A DNA stretch of 64,000 nt from Dehalococcoidia bacterium UBA7891 (lineage in GTDB: Bacteria > Chloroflexota > Dehalococcoidia > Lucifugimonadales > UBA826): the NCBI GenBank assembly GCA_002500485.1, contig DLRJ01000033.1, forward strand, positions 1 to 64,000, given 5' to 3'. The translations under genes were made by a program, and so were the position numbers. Below are positions 51,450 to 60,171 of the stretch, one piece after another (position 1 is the first letter of the stretch; every line of letters begins with the position of its first letter). The notes beneath the pieces are model-generated. The model was given only the letters and a program-made list of their open reading frames with translations. It had not been told where the DNA came from and made no database searches.

Positions 51450-52241
51450 ATGGCTGATATTAAAGTCGTCGTTAACGGAGTCCTAGGAAAGATGGGTCAG
51501 GAGGTTTTAAATGCCGTGGATAAAACCCAAGGTATGAAACCTATTGGTGGTTCAGATATTGCCGCCAATATTGATCAAATACCATTGCCTAATGGAGAAG
51601 GATTCATACCGGTATTTCAAAATATAAGAGATGCGGTCAAAGGAGCTGACGTTGTTGTGGATTTCACAAACGCATCTGGCGCAAAAGGTGTAATGGAAGC
51701 CGCTGCACCAGCTGGAGCCAGTTGTGTCATTGGTTCAACTGGTCTATCTCAAGAGGATTTTGAGAAGGCTAAATCGTTAGCTGAGTCTAATAACACAAGC
51801 ATAATCATTGCTCCTAATTTCGCTATGGGAGCGGTATTGATGTCACATTTAGTAAAAGCAGCTGCTAGATTTTTTGACTATGCTGATCTAACAGAAGTTC
51901 ATCATGAAGCGAAAATAGATGCTCCATCTGGAACCGCTTTAGCAATAGCACAGGCAGCTGTAGAGGGGAAAGGGAGTCGCTTTGAGGCTCCACTTGCTGA
52001 AAAAGAACTTATCGCTGATACCAGGGGTGGAACACACGAAGGGGTTGTAATACATAGCGGTAGAATGCCAGGACGAGTCGCACATCATGAGATGGTTTTT
52101 GGATCCTTAGGCCAAACTTTGACACTGCGTCATGATTCGATAAATAGAGAAAGTTTTATGCCAGGTGTGATTATGGCAATAAAGGCCTCAGAAACATCAA
52201 ATGGATTGACTGTCGGGCTAGATAAAATTATGGGCCTATAA
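51450..52241 (+). CDS. dapB: 4-hydroxy-tetrahydrodipicolinate reductase
   Basis: The 263-residue enzyme opens VVNGVLGKMGQEVL for NAD(P) binding, has DFTNASG and GSTGLS, and catalytic HHEAKIDAPSGTALAIA near 152. The substrate loop RGGTHEGVVIHSGRMPG is near 192-208. It makes tetrahydrodipicolinate for lysine and diaminopimelate. It is first in a dapB-asd-dapA operon, in a group following pnp. Confidence 0.95.
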   Translation: MADIKVVVNGVLGKMGQEVLNAVDKTQGMKPIGGSDIAANIDQIPLPNGEGFIPVFQNIRDAVKGADVVVDFTNASGAKGVMEAAAPAGASCVIGSTGLSQEDFEKAKSLAESNNTSIIIAPNFAMGAVLMSHLVKAAARFFDYADLTEVHHEAKIDAPSGTALAIAQAAVEGKGSRFEAPLAEKELIADTRGGTHEGVVIHSGRMPGRVAHHEMVFGSLGQTLTLRHDSINRESFMPGVIMAIKASETSNGLTVGLDKIMGL

Positions 52242-52303
52242 CCCTCTCCATTTTATCAGTCGACCCATCCACCGGTTTAATATTCAAATTTACGGAGGAA
52301 AAC

Positions 52304-53338
52304 TTGGATTCTTGCAAAATTGCCGTTGTGGGAGCAACAGGAGCCGTGGGCCAGGTATTCTTGGACATTGCGGAGCAACGAAACTTCCCCATCGATGAAA
52401 TAAGGTTATGCGCCTCAACTCGATCAGTCGGTAAAAAATTAAAATTTAAATCACAGGAAATAGCGGTCGAACTCTGTACCCCAAAAGTTTTGGATGAGGT
52501 TGACTTTGCATTCATTTCTGCAAGCGGTGATGTAAGCAGAGAGATTGCGCCCCTTGCGGCGAAACATGGGACGGTCGCTATTGATGACAGCTCAGCCTTC
52601 CGAATGGATGCAGATGTTCCCTTGGTGGTTCCCGAAGTAAATGTTGATGATTTATCTGATCACAAAGGAATAGTTGCCATACCAAACTGTTCTACTACCC
52701 CTTTAGTAATGGTGCTAAATCCTCTGAAGAAGAAATCCTCCATCAAACGTGTTGTTGTCGACACCTTCCAATCTGTAACTGGAACTGGAACGGCAGCACT
52801 GACTGAAATGGAACACCAAAGCAAAGCGGTTCTACAGGATAATCCAATCACAACCAAAGAATATCCTCACCAAATAGCTTTCAATGTATTGCCTCATATA
52901 GAACCTTTTCAAGAAAATGGGTACACAAGAGAAGAAATGAAGATGCTCTACGAAACCCAAAAAATCCTCCACGATTCCAATATTTTGGTTTCTGCGACAT
53001 GCGTGAGAGTACCAGTTGCTGTGAGTCACAGTGAGGCAATTCACATTGAATTCGAAGATCCAATAACGCCTAATGAAGTCACGGAAATATTGGGAAATGA
53101 GCCGGGTATAAGGATTGTAGACGACCCATTCTCTGACGTGTATCCTATGCCGATAGACGCTGCCGGGGGCGATGATGTTCTCGTAGGAAGAATCCGAAAA
53201 GATATCTCACATCCAAATGGAATAGCTATGTGGGTTGTCTGCGACAATTTACGAAAGGGTGCAGCTCTTAATGCTATTCAAATAGCAGAGGAAATGATGA
53301 AACGCAACGTAGTTTCAGAAAGTAACTGGAGGCAATAG
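52304..53338 (+). CDS. asd: Aspartate-semialdehyde dehydrogenase
   Basis: The 344-residue enzyme has NADP motif VVGATGAVGQVF at 7-18, catalytic Cys in IPNCSTTPLV near 128 and His in RVPVAVSHSEAIHI near 236-249, with the substrate Arg in VRV nearby. TTG 52304 follows GGAGG by 9 nt. It reduces aspartyl phosphate to the semialdehyde used by dapA, encoded 4 nt downstream. Confidence 0.96.
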   Translation: MDSCKIAVVGATGAVGQVFLDIAEQRNFPIDEIRLCASTRSVGKKLKFKSQEIAVELCTPKVLDEVDFAFISASGDVSREIAPLAAKHGTVAIDDSSAFRMDADVPLVVPEVNVDDLSDHKGIVAIPNCSTTPLVMVLNPLKKKSSIKRVVVDTFQSVTGTGTAALTEMEHQSKAVLQDNPITTKEYPHQIAFNVLPHIEPFQENGYTREEMKMLYETQKILHDSNILVSATCVRVPVAVSHSEAIHIEFEDPITPNEVTEILGNEPGIRIVDDPFSDVYPMPIDAAGGDDVLVGRIRKDISHPNGIAMWVVCDNLRKGAALNAIQIAEEMMKRNVVSESNWRQ

Positions 53339-53342
53339 GAAC

Positions 53343-54236
53343 ATGGTAGATTTTGGAAGACTTCTCACAGCTATGATTACCCCGTTTGATTCAGCCGGTA
53401 ATATTGACTTCCCTCAGGCCAGAAAACTTGCAAAAGGATTAGTTGCATCAGGGACTGACGGGTTGGTGATAGGCGGTACCACAGGCGAATCTCCCTCTAT
53501 GTCAGATGACGAAAAGGTACAGCTATTCGCCGAGGTGAAAGAAGCTGTAGGTGACACTGCCACGGTAATCGCAGGAACCACCGATAATAATCATAGAAAA
53601 TCTGTGGAACTGTCTATTGAGGCAGAAAAGGTTGGGGCTGACGGGTTACTACTGACGGTTCCTGCCTACAACAAGCCTACACAAGAAGGACTTTATCAAA
53701 ACTTTAAGGCGATATCAGAAGCGACCTCTCTTCCGGGACTACTTTACAACGTTCCATCTAGGACAGCCTTGAACATGACAACAGAAACTACACTGAGACT
53801 TGCTGAGATAGATAGCATAGTGGGAGTGAAAGAAGCTTCAAGCGATTATGTTCAAATCACCAATATTATTGACAAAGCTCCCGACGGATTTAGAGTTTGG
53901 TCTGGAAATGATGACGAAACATTTCCCATCATGTGTGTTGGAGGGCATGGAGTAGTAAGTGTTGCTTCTAACCTCTACGGAAACCAGATCAAAACTATGA
54001 TGGGACTCATACTCGAAGGAAATATTGAAAGTGCTGCCACCGAACACAAGCGGTTACTTCCAATTTTCAAAGCCCTTTTTGGGGTTACCAATCCTATCCC
54101 AATCAAATATGCCGTCAATCGAGTAGGGTTTAATGCTGGATCAGTCAGGCTCCCGCTCTGCGATCCAGATGATGATTTTATATCGACCTTTAATCCTGTA
54201 ATGGACGAATATGAGGCGGATCTCCCAGTTTCCTAA
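53343..54236 (+). CDS. dapA: 4-hydroxy-tetrahydrodipicolinate synthase
   Basis: The 297-residue TIM-barrel enzyme has GGTTGESPSM near 42, Tyr in LLYNVPSRTA near 137 and Schiff-base Lys in VGVKEASSD near 165. It condenses aspartate semialdehyde with pyruvate. All DapA residues are present, in contrast to the paralogue at 21043. The start is ATG 53343, 4 nt after asd, with GGAGGCAATAGGA upstream. Confidence 0.97.
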   Translation: MVDFGRLLTAMITPFDSAGNIDFPQARKLAKGLVASGTDGLVIGGTTGESPSMSDDEKVQLFAEVKEAVGDTATVIAGTTDNNHRKSVELSIEAEKVGADGLLLTVPAYNKPTQEGLYQNFKAISEATSLPGLLYNVPSRTALNMTTETTLRLAEIDSIVGVKEASSDYVQITNIIDKAPDGFRVWSGNDDETFPIMCVGGHGVVSVASNLYGNQIKTMMGLILEGNIESAATEHKRLLPIFKALFGVTNPIPIKYAVNRVGFNAGSVRLPLCDPDDDFISTFNPVMDEYEADLPVS

Positions 54237-54256
54237 ATATTGCCAATCGGCTTAAT

Positions 54257-55549
54257 TCAGGAGGCTAAGATATCCCTTACCATTATTGTGTGATCTCTAT
54301 GAGGTCCAGTCGAAATAATATCAACTGGGCAACCAATTAACTCCTCGAGGCGATCCACATACACCCTTGCATTAATTGGCAATTGTGAGGCTTCTGATAT
54401 ACCGGCAGTAGGCGTATCCCATCCCGGCAGAGTTTCATAAATTGGTAAACATCTTTCTAGGGCCGCTACCCCTCCTGGAGGTTCGTCAAGTATTTCACCA
54501 TCCAATTTGTATGCCACACAAATATTTATCGAGTCTAAATGATCCAGCACATCCAGTCTTGTAATTACTGCAGAGGTATATCCATTGATCCTGTTGCTGT
54601 ATCTCGCCAGCACCCCATCAAACCACCCTATTCTTCTTGCCCTTCCTGTTGTAGTACCGAATTCTTTTGCAATGGTGCGAATTCCTTCCCCCACATCATC
54701 AAATAATTCCGTAGGAAATGGCCCTGAACCAACTCTTGTATTGTAAGCTTTAAAGATACCCAACACATTTGTAATTTGCCTAGGCTGAATCGCTAAACCA
54801 GTACTGGCACCGCCAATGGTGGGGCTGGAAGATGTTACGAACGGGTATGTACCATGATCCAAATCAAGCAGTATTCCTTGTGCTCCCTCTAGGACTACTG
54901 TACCACCCGAATCCAATACCTCATTTACATATCTACCTACTGGTTTTATAAGAGGTCCCAGAAAATCTTTCCACATCCTACTTTTATCCAAAATATAGTC
55001 TATAGATACGGAATCAACCTCATACACCTTAGTCAATACTCTATTCACGAAGGGAAGAACTTCTTCCAGGCGGTGCCTTAAACCTTCCAAATCCAAAAGA
55101 TCTGCCGCCCTTATACCCGTTCTAGATGTTTTGTCACTGTAGGCAGGGCCAATGCCCTTTCCTGTGGTACCAATTGCAAAGTCGCCCCGCTCCCTTTCAG
55201 CTAAGGTGTCCAACATTACATGGTAAGGCATTATGAGATGGGCTCTTTCACTAATCATGAGGGAATGACTTATATCTATACCTCCCCGTTGCAACGCCTC
55301 CATCTCTTCGATCAAAACATCTGGGTCAACTACCACTCCATTCCCTATAACATTCATGACCCCATCGCTAAAAACACCACAGGGAACCAAGTGAAGGCTA
55401 AAATCACCCAAATCATTTATCACTGTGTGGCCGGCATTGTTGCCACCAGAGAACCTAGCCACAATATCAGCTCGTCGTGAAATATAGTCTATTATCTTCC
55501 CTTTCCCTTCATCACCCCACTGGGCACCGAGGATGGCATATGCGGGCAT
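54257..55549 (-). CDS. purA: Adenylosuccinate synthetase
   Basis: The 430-residue GTPase opens AILGAQWGDEGKGKIIDYIS with catalytic Asp and P-loop residues, then GNNAGHTV and the IMP-binding GTTGKGIGPAYSDK near 125. Conserved C-terminal residues TTGRARRIGWFD bind IMP and GTP. It makes adenylosuccinate from IMP in AMP synthesis. ATG 55549 has AGGAG 8 nt upstream; TTG 55555 is less likely. The gene is convergent with dapA. Confidence 0.96.
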   Translation of the reverse strand: MPAYAILGAQWGDEGKGKIIDYISRRADIVARFSGGNNAGHTVINDLGDFSLHLVPCGVFSDGVMNVIGNGVVVDPDVLIEEMEALQRGGIDISHSLMISERAHLIMPYHVMLDTLAERERGDFAIGTTGKGIGPAYSDKTSRTGIRAADLLDLEGLRHRLEEVLPFVNRVLTKVYEVDSVSIDYILDKSRMWKDFLGPLIKPVGRYVNEVLDSGGTVVLEGAQGILLDLDHGTYPFVTSSSPTIGGASTGLAIQPRQITNVLGIFKAYNTRVGSGPFPTELFDDVGEGIRTIAKEFGTTTGRARRIGWFDGVLARYSNRINGYTSAVITRLDVLDHLDSINICVAYKLDGEILDEPPGGVAALERCLPIYETLPGWDTPTAGISEASQLPINARVYVDRLEELIGCPVDIISTGPHRDHTIMVRDILAS

Positions 55550-55632
55550 CCGCAATTCTCCTAAATTTATCTCAACATTTTGTTAAGCCTATAAAAGGCA
55601 AATATTTCTGGGCAAAAAAATTTCTCCTCAAT

Positions 55633-55647
55633 GAGGGTCCGGACCTC
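55633..55647. promoter_or_regulatory. Palindrome upstream of purA
   Basis: GAGGGTCCGGACCTC is symmetrical around TCCGGA except for one extra G. It lies 84 bp before the purA start, in the 175-bp spacer with the F420-type oxidoreductase end. It may be an operator or part of a hairpin for purA. No regulator is adjacent. Confidence 0.25.
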
Positions 55648-55730
55648 AAAACACGGACACTTCACAGGGAGATTTCACTCCGAAGTATAACAGAAGTTAC
55701 TGGGTCAATTAGTGTAGATTTCCCAAATTT

Positions 55731-56573
55731 TTACAGGAAATCGTTAACAAACCCTTCTAATTGTTCCAAGGCTTCTTTCTCAGGGACGCTGTCAATGGAT
55801 AAAACTATTCTTTCGGCACCTGCTGAAAAAAGTTCACTTACTATACTGGGATCAGGGGTAGCACCGTAAACAGTTATTCCTATCGTGGAAAAATCCCTGC
55901 CTGATTCCTCACAGAGTCTTTTAAGTTCATTTTTACCGCTCTCAATATCTCCAGGGGTTATACGATTCGGCATCCAAGCATCGCCCCAACTTACCACTCT
56001 TTTAAATACATTTTTTGCATGACCGCCCAGATATATGGGAGGGTGTGGGCGCTGAACTGGCATTGGAAAAGAATACACAGGAGGAAAATCATAATACTTA
56101 CCGTGATATTCACTTTCCACCGTGGTCCAAAGTTCTTTCATGGCCATCACAGATTCTCTGGTCTGAGTCCAACGGTGGGCAAAATCACCTCCCATAATAT
56201 CCGTTTCTTCTTTTAACCAGCCGGCCCCAATACCAAACAAAAATCTGCCCTTGGCATACATATCTAGAGTCGCTACCTCTTTTGCGAGTATAAGAGGGTT
56301 TCTTTCTGGCACCAAGCAAATACCTGTTCCTAATAATAGCTTATCTGTAACTGCCGAAGCTCGACCTAAAGCCACAAAGGGATCGGCCACATCGGCATAC
56401 TTTTTAGGTATCACACCACCTGGACCCGGCCAAGGTGTTTCTGCACCCACAGGTAATACTGGATGCTCAGCAACCCACAATGAATCGAATCCAGCTTCTT
56501 CCGCTTTCGCTGCCAAAACTGCTATATCAATAGCATAATCTGTTGGAAATGTAGTTATCCCTATATTACCCAT
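55731..56573 (-). CDS. LLM-class F420-type oxidoreductase
   Basis: The 280-residue protein is a luciferase-like TIM barrel of the F420-dependent set. FDSLWVAEHPVLP carries the family strand/His, GTGICLVPERNPLILAKE follows near 85, and FLFGIGAGWLKEETDIMG near 115 binds flavin or F420. The middle has PPIYLGGHAKNVF, and the C-terminus the EALEQLEGFVND helix. It likely reduces or oxidises a small metabolite with F420. GAGG 9 nt before ATG 56573 favours this start over GTG 56579. Confidence 0.88.
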   Translation of the reverse strand: MGNIGITTFPTDYAIDIAVLAAKAEEAGFDSLWVAEHPVLPVGAETPWPGPGGVIPKKYADVADPFVALGRASAVTDKLLLGTGICLVPERNPLILAKEVATLDMYAKGRFLFGIGAGWLKEETDIMGGDFAHRWTQTRESVMAMKELWTTVESEYHGKYYDFPPVYSFPMPVQRPHPPIYLGGHAKNVFKRVVSWGDAWMPNRITPGDIESGKNELKRLCEESGRDFSTIGITVYGATPDPSIVSELFSAGAERIVLSIDSVPEKEALEQLEGFVNDFL

Positions 56574-56609
56574 TTGCACATACCTCTTTTTAAAATCAAT
56601 ATTCTAGGC

Positions 56610-56960
56610 CTACTTGGATAGCAATTTTATGGCTCGGTAAAGGTATACCGTTTCCTCCTCCGGTGGCAAATCCAAATCTTTCAATTGCTCTGATTGTTCA
56701 TAACCTCCCAAAGTAGATGCTCCAGGCAGTACTGATAGGATCAGTTCCTTTAAAAACCCTTCCGGGGTCACGACAATGCAACCTCTGTCGGGAAAACCGA
56801 CAATAGGTTCTACTTCTATGGCTTGGACAGTTTCCATACCTAAGAATCCAGGAAAATTTGCCACAGAACTTGCAAGCCCAATCAGCAAGTTATGCAATTT
56901 AGCGTTTGTCTCATTTAAAATCACATCAGCTTCTATATTCGGTTTCGTTGTCGAATCCAT
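56610..56960 (-). CDS. Small soluble protein of unknown function
   Basis: The 116-residue protein looks alpha/beta: a helix (NETNAKLHNLLIGLASSVAN), strands VQAIEVEPIVGFPDRGCIVV, then EGFLKELILSVLPGA and an acidic end PPEEETVYLYRAIKLL. No domain is recognised. It precedes the F420-type oxidoreductase on the same strand by 37 bp and may act with it. ATG 56960 has GGGTG upstream. Confidence 0.55.
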   Translation of the reverse strand: MDSTTKPNIEADVILNETNAKLHNLLIGLASSVANFPGFLGMETVQAIEVEPIVGFPDRGCIVVTPEGFLKELILSVLPGASTLGGYEQSEQLKDLDLPPEEETVYLYRAIKLLSK

Positions 56961-57015
56961 TGTTTGACACCCCCTATATCGGCTATTATATTTTATTAGT
57001 CTGTGGGACTAGCAT

Positions 57016-57088
57016 GGCTACGTAGCTCAGGGGTTAGAGCGGGCGCTTCATAAGCGCTAGGTCGCTGGTTCAAATCCAGCCGTAGCCA
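57016..57088 (+). tRNA. tRNA-Met (CAT), elongator type
   Basis: Acceptor GGCTACG (57016-57022) pairs with CGTAGCC (57081-57087). The anticodon stem is GGCGC/GCGCT with loop TTCATAA, anticodon CAT at 57049-57051, and the T-arm is CTGGTTCAAATCCAG. The discriminator base is A and no CCA is encoded, unlike its two neighbours. The GGCTACGTAGCTCAG start matches the elongator rather than initiator form. Its 3' half differs from the repeats at 2771-9412. Confidence 0.93.
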
Positions 57089-57133
57089 GAAACCAAACTG
57101 TTCTCTAAGGCTCGGTCTTACCGGGCAAAATTA

Positions 57134-57210
57134 GGGCGGTTAGCTCAGCTGGTTAGAGCGCTACCTTCACACGGTAGAGGTCAGAGGTTCGAGTCCTCTA
57201 TCGCCCACCA
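57134..57210 (+). tRNA. tRNA-Val (CAC)
   Basis: GGGCGGT (57134-57140) pairs with ATCGCCC (57200-57206) with one G-U pair. Anticodon CAC is at 57168-57170 in loop TTCACAC with a CTACC/GGTAG stem. The D-arm is TAGCTCAGCTGGTTAGAGC, the T-arm AGAGGTTCGAGTCCTCT, and CCA is encoded at 57208-57210. Confidence 0.95.
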
Positions 57211-57216
57211 GAAAAT

Positions 57217-57302
57217 GCCGAAGTGGCGGAACGGTAGACGCGCTACGTTCAGGACGTAGTATCCGCAAGGGTGTGTGGGTTCGAATCCCTCCTTCGGCAC
57301 CA
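57217..57302 (+). tRNA. tRNA-Leu (CAG)
   Basis: GCCGAAG (57217-57223) pairs with CTTCGGC (57292-57298). Anticodon CAG follows ACGTT in CTACGTTCAGGACGTAG. A long variable arm TATCCGCAAGGGTGT shows a class II tRNA, which with CAG means Leu. The T-arm is GTGGGTTCGAATCCCTC, and CCA is encoded at 57300-57302. Confidence 0.95.
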
Positions 57303-57386
57303 GTCCCTTCAAATCACCTTGTTTTGTTCCTAGAAAAGCTTTAATCTACGCTGTATTATTCCCAAAAGTGAATTTACCCAAAATAA

Positions 57387-58241
57387 TTACAAACGTTCAA
57401 TATACTCAAGTTCTTCATGTAACTCTTCTTTGGTGTAAAAATGCTCTAAGAGAATGGTCGCTTGTAAAGCTTTGACCCGCCGATGAAAGTCTGTAGGTAT
57501 TGAACCCTTGCCCACAGACAGATGGGAATCATTTCTCCCTCTAACGTCATAAAGATAATTGTCACTCCAATGTACATGGGTAATGAGGTCCGGACGATTG
57601 AGAAAAGCCTCAATCTTTCCCGCACGCTCCTCTTCTGGAAATCTGTGTCCATAGGTCGACACATGGCTGGTATCGAGACAAAGTTGGACATTGTCTCTAT
57701 CAACATCCAGGCACATCTCAATCCATTCCTCCGGATTCATTCCAAAGGCCTCATTGGAATTATCCCAGTTAACCTGAGCGAAATCAGTATCATCCGAAAT
57801 ATTATTGAGCGCCCAATAGCAATTCAAATTCTCCAAAACAATTTCAATTCCTGAGGTTCGCGCGTAGTCTGAAAGAGTCCTTATCGATTCAATGTGTGTC
57901 TCATAATCCCCTTTTTGGCCACGTGGCTGCGTCTCAGAAACCCAGTTCTTAAGACCAAAATGCATGTTAATTTGTCCAATATTTGGAAACATTGCACAGC
58001 GATCAATATAATCTTTAAAAACCAAAATACACTCGTTTCTAAAGTCACTATCTGTTGCTGCAATATTCAATCGTTCTTCACCTATGGTAGTTGGAGCGTG
58101 AGCACTATAAAGAACATCGGCATATTCTCGAAAATCATTGACATTGTCTCGAAGTGAAGTCTCAGCCCTAAGTTCAAATAGATTTATAGTCTTTAAGCCT
58201 GCCTTAACTGGAACGGCAAGCGGATATTTCAATCGGGGCAT
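57387..58241 (-). CDS. Sugar phosphate isomerase/epimerase-like TIM barrel
   Basis: The 284-residue protein has the xylose-isomerase-like barrel: YSAHAPTTIG with a metal His, VLENLNCYW with Glu near 145, CLDTSHVSTYGH near 195 and VHWSDNYLYD near 225, ending LLEHFYTKEE with the last Glu. These metals and acids fit AP-endonuclease-2-family sugar epimerases. ATG 58241 has GGAG 6 nt upstream; ATG 58253 has none. It follows the ABM-like gene by 17 bp. Confidence 0.8.
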   Translation of the reverse strand: MPRLKYPLAVPVKAGLKTINLFELRAETSLRDNVNDFREYADVLYSAHAPTTIGEERLNIAATDSDFRNECILVFKDYIDRCAMFPNIGQINMHFGLKNWVSETQPRGQKGDYETHIESIRTLSDYARTSGIEIVLENLNCYWALNNISDDTDFAQVNWDNSNEAFGMNPEEWIEMCLDVDRDNVQLCLDTSHVSTYGHRFPEEERAGKIEAFLNRPDLITHVHWSDNYLYDVRGRNDSHLSVGKGSIPTDFHRRVKALQATILLEHFYTKEELHEELEYIERL

Positions 58242-58257
58242 AATTTTCTCCATTCGT

Positions 58258-58551
58258 TTAACTTTGACTTGGTACCATTACTGGTCCGGATATTACTTGG
58301 GCCTTACCGGGAACCAAATCCCCTAAATGTTTAGATATCCACTCCTGGGCCAAATTATTCGATTTAACACTCGTTTCTTCGTCCTCAAATATACTTACAG
58401 CGGTGACCAGTCCATCACCGGAGTCGACAACATAATAGGCTATGTATCCCGGCTCCTCACTAATGATGGGCATGAACCCGTCATCAATTGTTTTCATAAG
58501 GCTATTAACAGAACCAGAAACCATTTTTCTACTTCGAACCGTTATCACCAT
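58258..58551 (-). CDS. ABM-like dimeric alpha-beta barrel protein
   Basis: The 97-residue protein starts MVITVRSRKMVSGSVNSLMK, has EEPGYIAYYVVDSGDGLVTAVSIFEDE and ends in a helix and strand. This is the ferredoxin-like fold of antibiotic-biosynthesis-monooxygenase and related stress proteins. AAGGAG 5 nt before ATG 58551 favours it over ATG 58566. It is cotranscribed with the TIM-barrel gene. Substrate unknown. Confidence 0.6.
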   Translation of the reverse strand: MVITVRSRKMVSGSVNSLMKTIDDGFMPIISEEPGYIAYYVVDSGDGLVTAVSIFEDEETSVKSNNLAQEWISKHLGDLVPGKAQVISGPVMVPSQS

Positions 58552-58608
58552 GTAAACTCCTTCCATTTGAATTATTCAATCTTCAAAATGTCACTACCCT
58601 GAACTAGA

Positions 58609-59694
58609 TCATTCAAAAACCACAACGGATCTTAATACTTTCCCAGCCTCCATTTTTTCAAAAGCAGTCTCAACTTCCGACATAGATATTGTCTCCGTTA
58701 CGAATTTGTCCAAATTTATCCTTCCATCCAAGTGAAGATCAATGAATTTGGGGAAATCCCTGGAAGGAAGGCAGTCTCCATACCAAGAAGATTTTAGGGA
58801 ACCTCCCCGTCCAAATACTTCTATCAAGGGAAGTTCAATTCTCATGGTGGGATCAGGCACTCCAACTAATACCAAAACCCCTGCATGGTCTCTGGCATAA
58901 AAGGCTTGTTCATATGTCTTTGGGTTACCCACCGCTTCAATAGTTACATTTGTTCCATTCCCATCAGTAACACTACGGATAAAATCTACTGGATCAGTGC
59001 TTCGGCTATTTACAGTGTGAGTGGCTCCAAACTCCATGGCCCACTCCAATTTTTGGTCATCTATGTCCACTGCTATTATTTTCTGGGCTCCGGCCAACTT
59101 AGAGCCAACTATTGCAGCGTTTCCAACACCTCCACATCCAAAAACAGCTACGGAATCTCCCATCCCAATTGATCCTGTATTTATAGCAGCCCCAAGACCT
59201 GCCATTACACCACAACCCAGCAAAGAAGCCGTATTGGAATTAACCGCTGCATCCACCTTAATAGCCTGTCCTGCGTCAACTAACGTTAACTCTGAGAAAG
59301 CACCAATGCCCAAAGCAGGTGAAAGAGTAGAACCATCCTCCAGTGACATGTTCTGAACAGCGTTTCTACTGTCAAAACAATACCAGGGTTTGCCTTTAAG
59401 ACATGAGCGACACCTACCACACGGAGATCTCCAGGCGATAATCACGAAATCCCCTACCGTGACATTGGTTACCCCCTCCCCTATCTCCTCTACATAACCA
59501 GCCGCCTCATGCCCTAGCAAAAAAGGGAATTCATTATTGATTGCACCTTCACGATAGTGAAGATCCGTATGGCACACGCCACAGGCCTTGATTTTAATCA
59601 ATGCTTCATTGGGCCCGGGTTCAGGAACTAAAATCTCAACCTCTTCAACCCTCTCTCCCCTATTTCTTGCGATAACAGCCTTTGACTTATGCAA
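58609..59694 (-). CDS. Zinc-dependent alcohol dehydrogenase (MDR)
   Basis: The 361-residue enzyme has the catalytic zinc ligands C38 and H60-E61 ([25 protein letters not shown]) and the structural four-Cys lobe [15 protein letters not shown] near 92-106. The coenzyme motif is FGCGGVGNA near 188, followed by AVDIDDQK for NAD. It resembles class III or S-(hydroxymethyl)mycothiol/glutathione dehydrogenases. Substrate unknown. It begins a leftward group; a GTAAC-N8-GTTAC element lies 26 bp upstream. Confidence 0.92.
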   Translation of the reverse strand: MHKSKAVIARNRGERVEEVEILVPEPGPNEALIKIKACGVCHTDLHYREGAINNEFPFLLGHEAAGYVEEIGEGVTNVTVGDFVIIAWRSPCGRCRSCLKGKPWYCFDSRNAVQNMSLEDGSTLSPALGIGAFSELTLVDAGQAIKVDAAVNSNTASLLGCGVMAGLGAAINTGSIGMGDSVAVFGCGGVGNAAIVGSKLAGAQKIIAVDIDDQKLEWAMEFGATHTVNSRSTDPVDFIRSVTDGNGTNVTIEAVGNPKTYEQAFYARDHAGVLVLVGVPDPTMRIELPLIEVFGRGGSLKSSWYGDCLPSRDFPKFIDLHLDGRINLDKFVTETISMSEVETAFEKMEAGKVLRSVVVFE

Positions 59695-60171
59695 ATCTGC
59701 CCCCTAGACATATCTTTGATGTAACTTTTACATGTTACGCCATGTTAGCCTCCAGTCGTATGAAGCAGTTCCAGTAATTCACTGGTACCGATCTCACTCA
59801 GACCCATATCAACATTCACCTATTAGTTACTCCACTGAGTCCGAATTTAGGAGATTTCTAAACTGATTGCTTATTTCTATCAGCTGTCACTAGGTTTGAC
59901 TTTAGGCTTGGGTCCGAAGTTCGTAAAAATTTTCCATACCAGATTCCAATAAGGTTAAAGAAGATGCCATCAATATTATATGGCGAATATCAAGCACGTG
60001 ACCTGGCCATATCCTCCTTATATTCCTTAAAAAGGCTAAGTCTGTTCATGACATAAAGAGGCTGGAAGTGGCCTCACTTAATACTCTCTAACCAAAATTC
60101 ATTCGGGTATAGTATGAAGCAGTATTTACGAACCATATAAAATGAGACAGTATCATGCGTGAGGTAATCAC
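59695..60171. other. 477-bp non-coding spacer between divergent genes
   Basis: No convincing gene lies in this AT-rich spacer between the leftward alcohol dehydrogenase and the rightward malic enzyme. It holds GTAAC-N8-GTTAC at 59721-59738, close to the dehydrogenase start. It also holds a 12-bp direct repeat GTATGAAGCAGT at 59758-59769 and 60112-60123. The last 50 bases should carry the malic enzyme promoter. Confidence 0.5.

Noticed and set aside
57016..57088. This tRNA-Met as the donor of the three tRNA-like repeats
   Set aside because: Its 3' half (TTCATAAGCGC..., CTGGTTCAAATCCAG, CGTAGCC) differs from the repeats, which match the initiator-type CTCATAACCC...CCCCC pattern.
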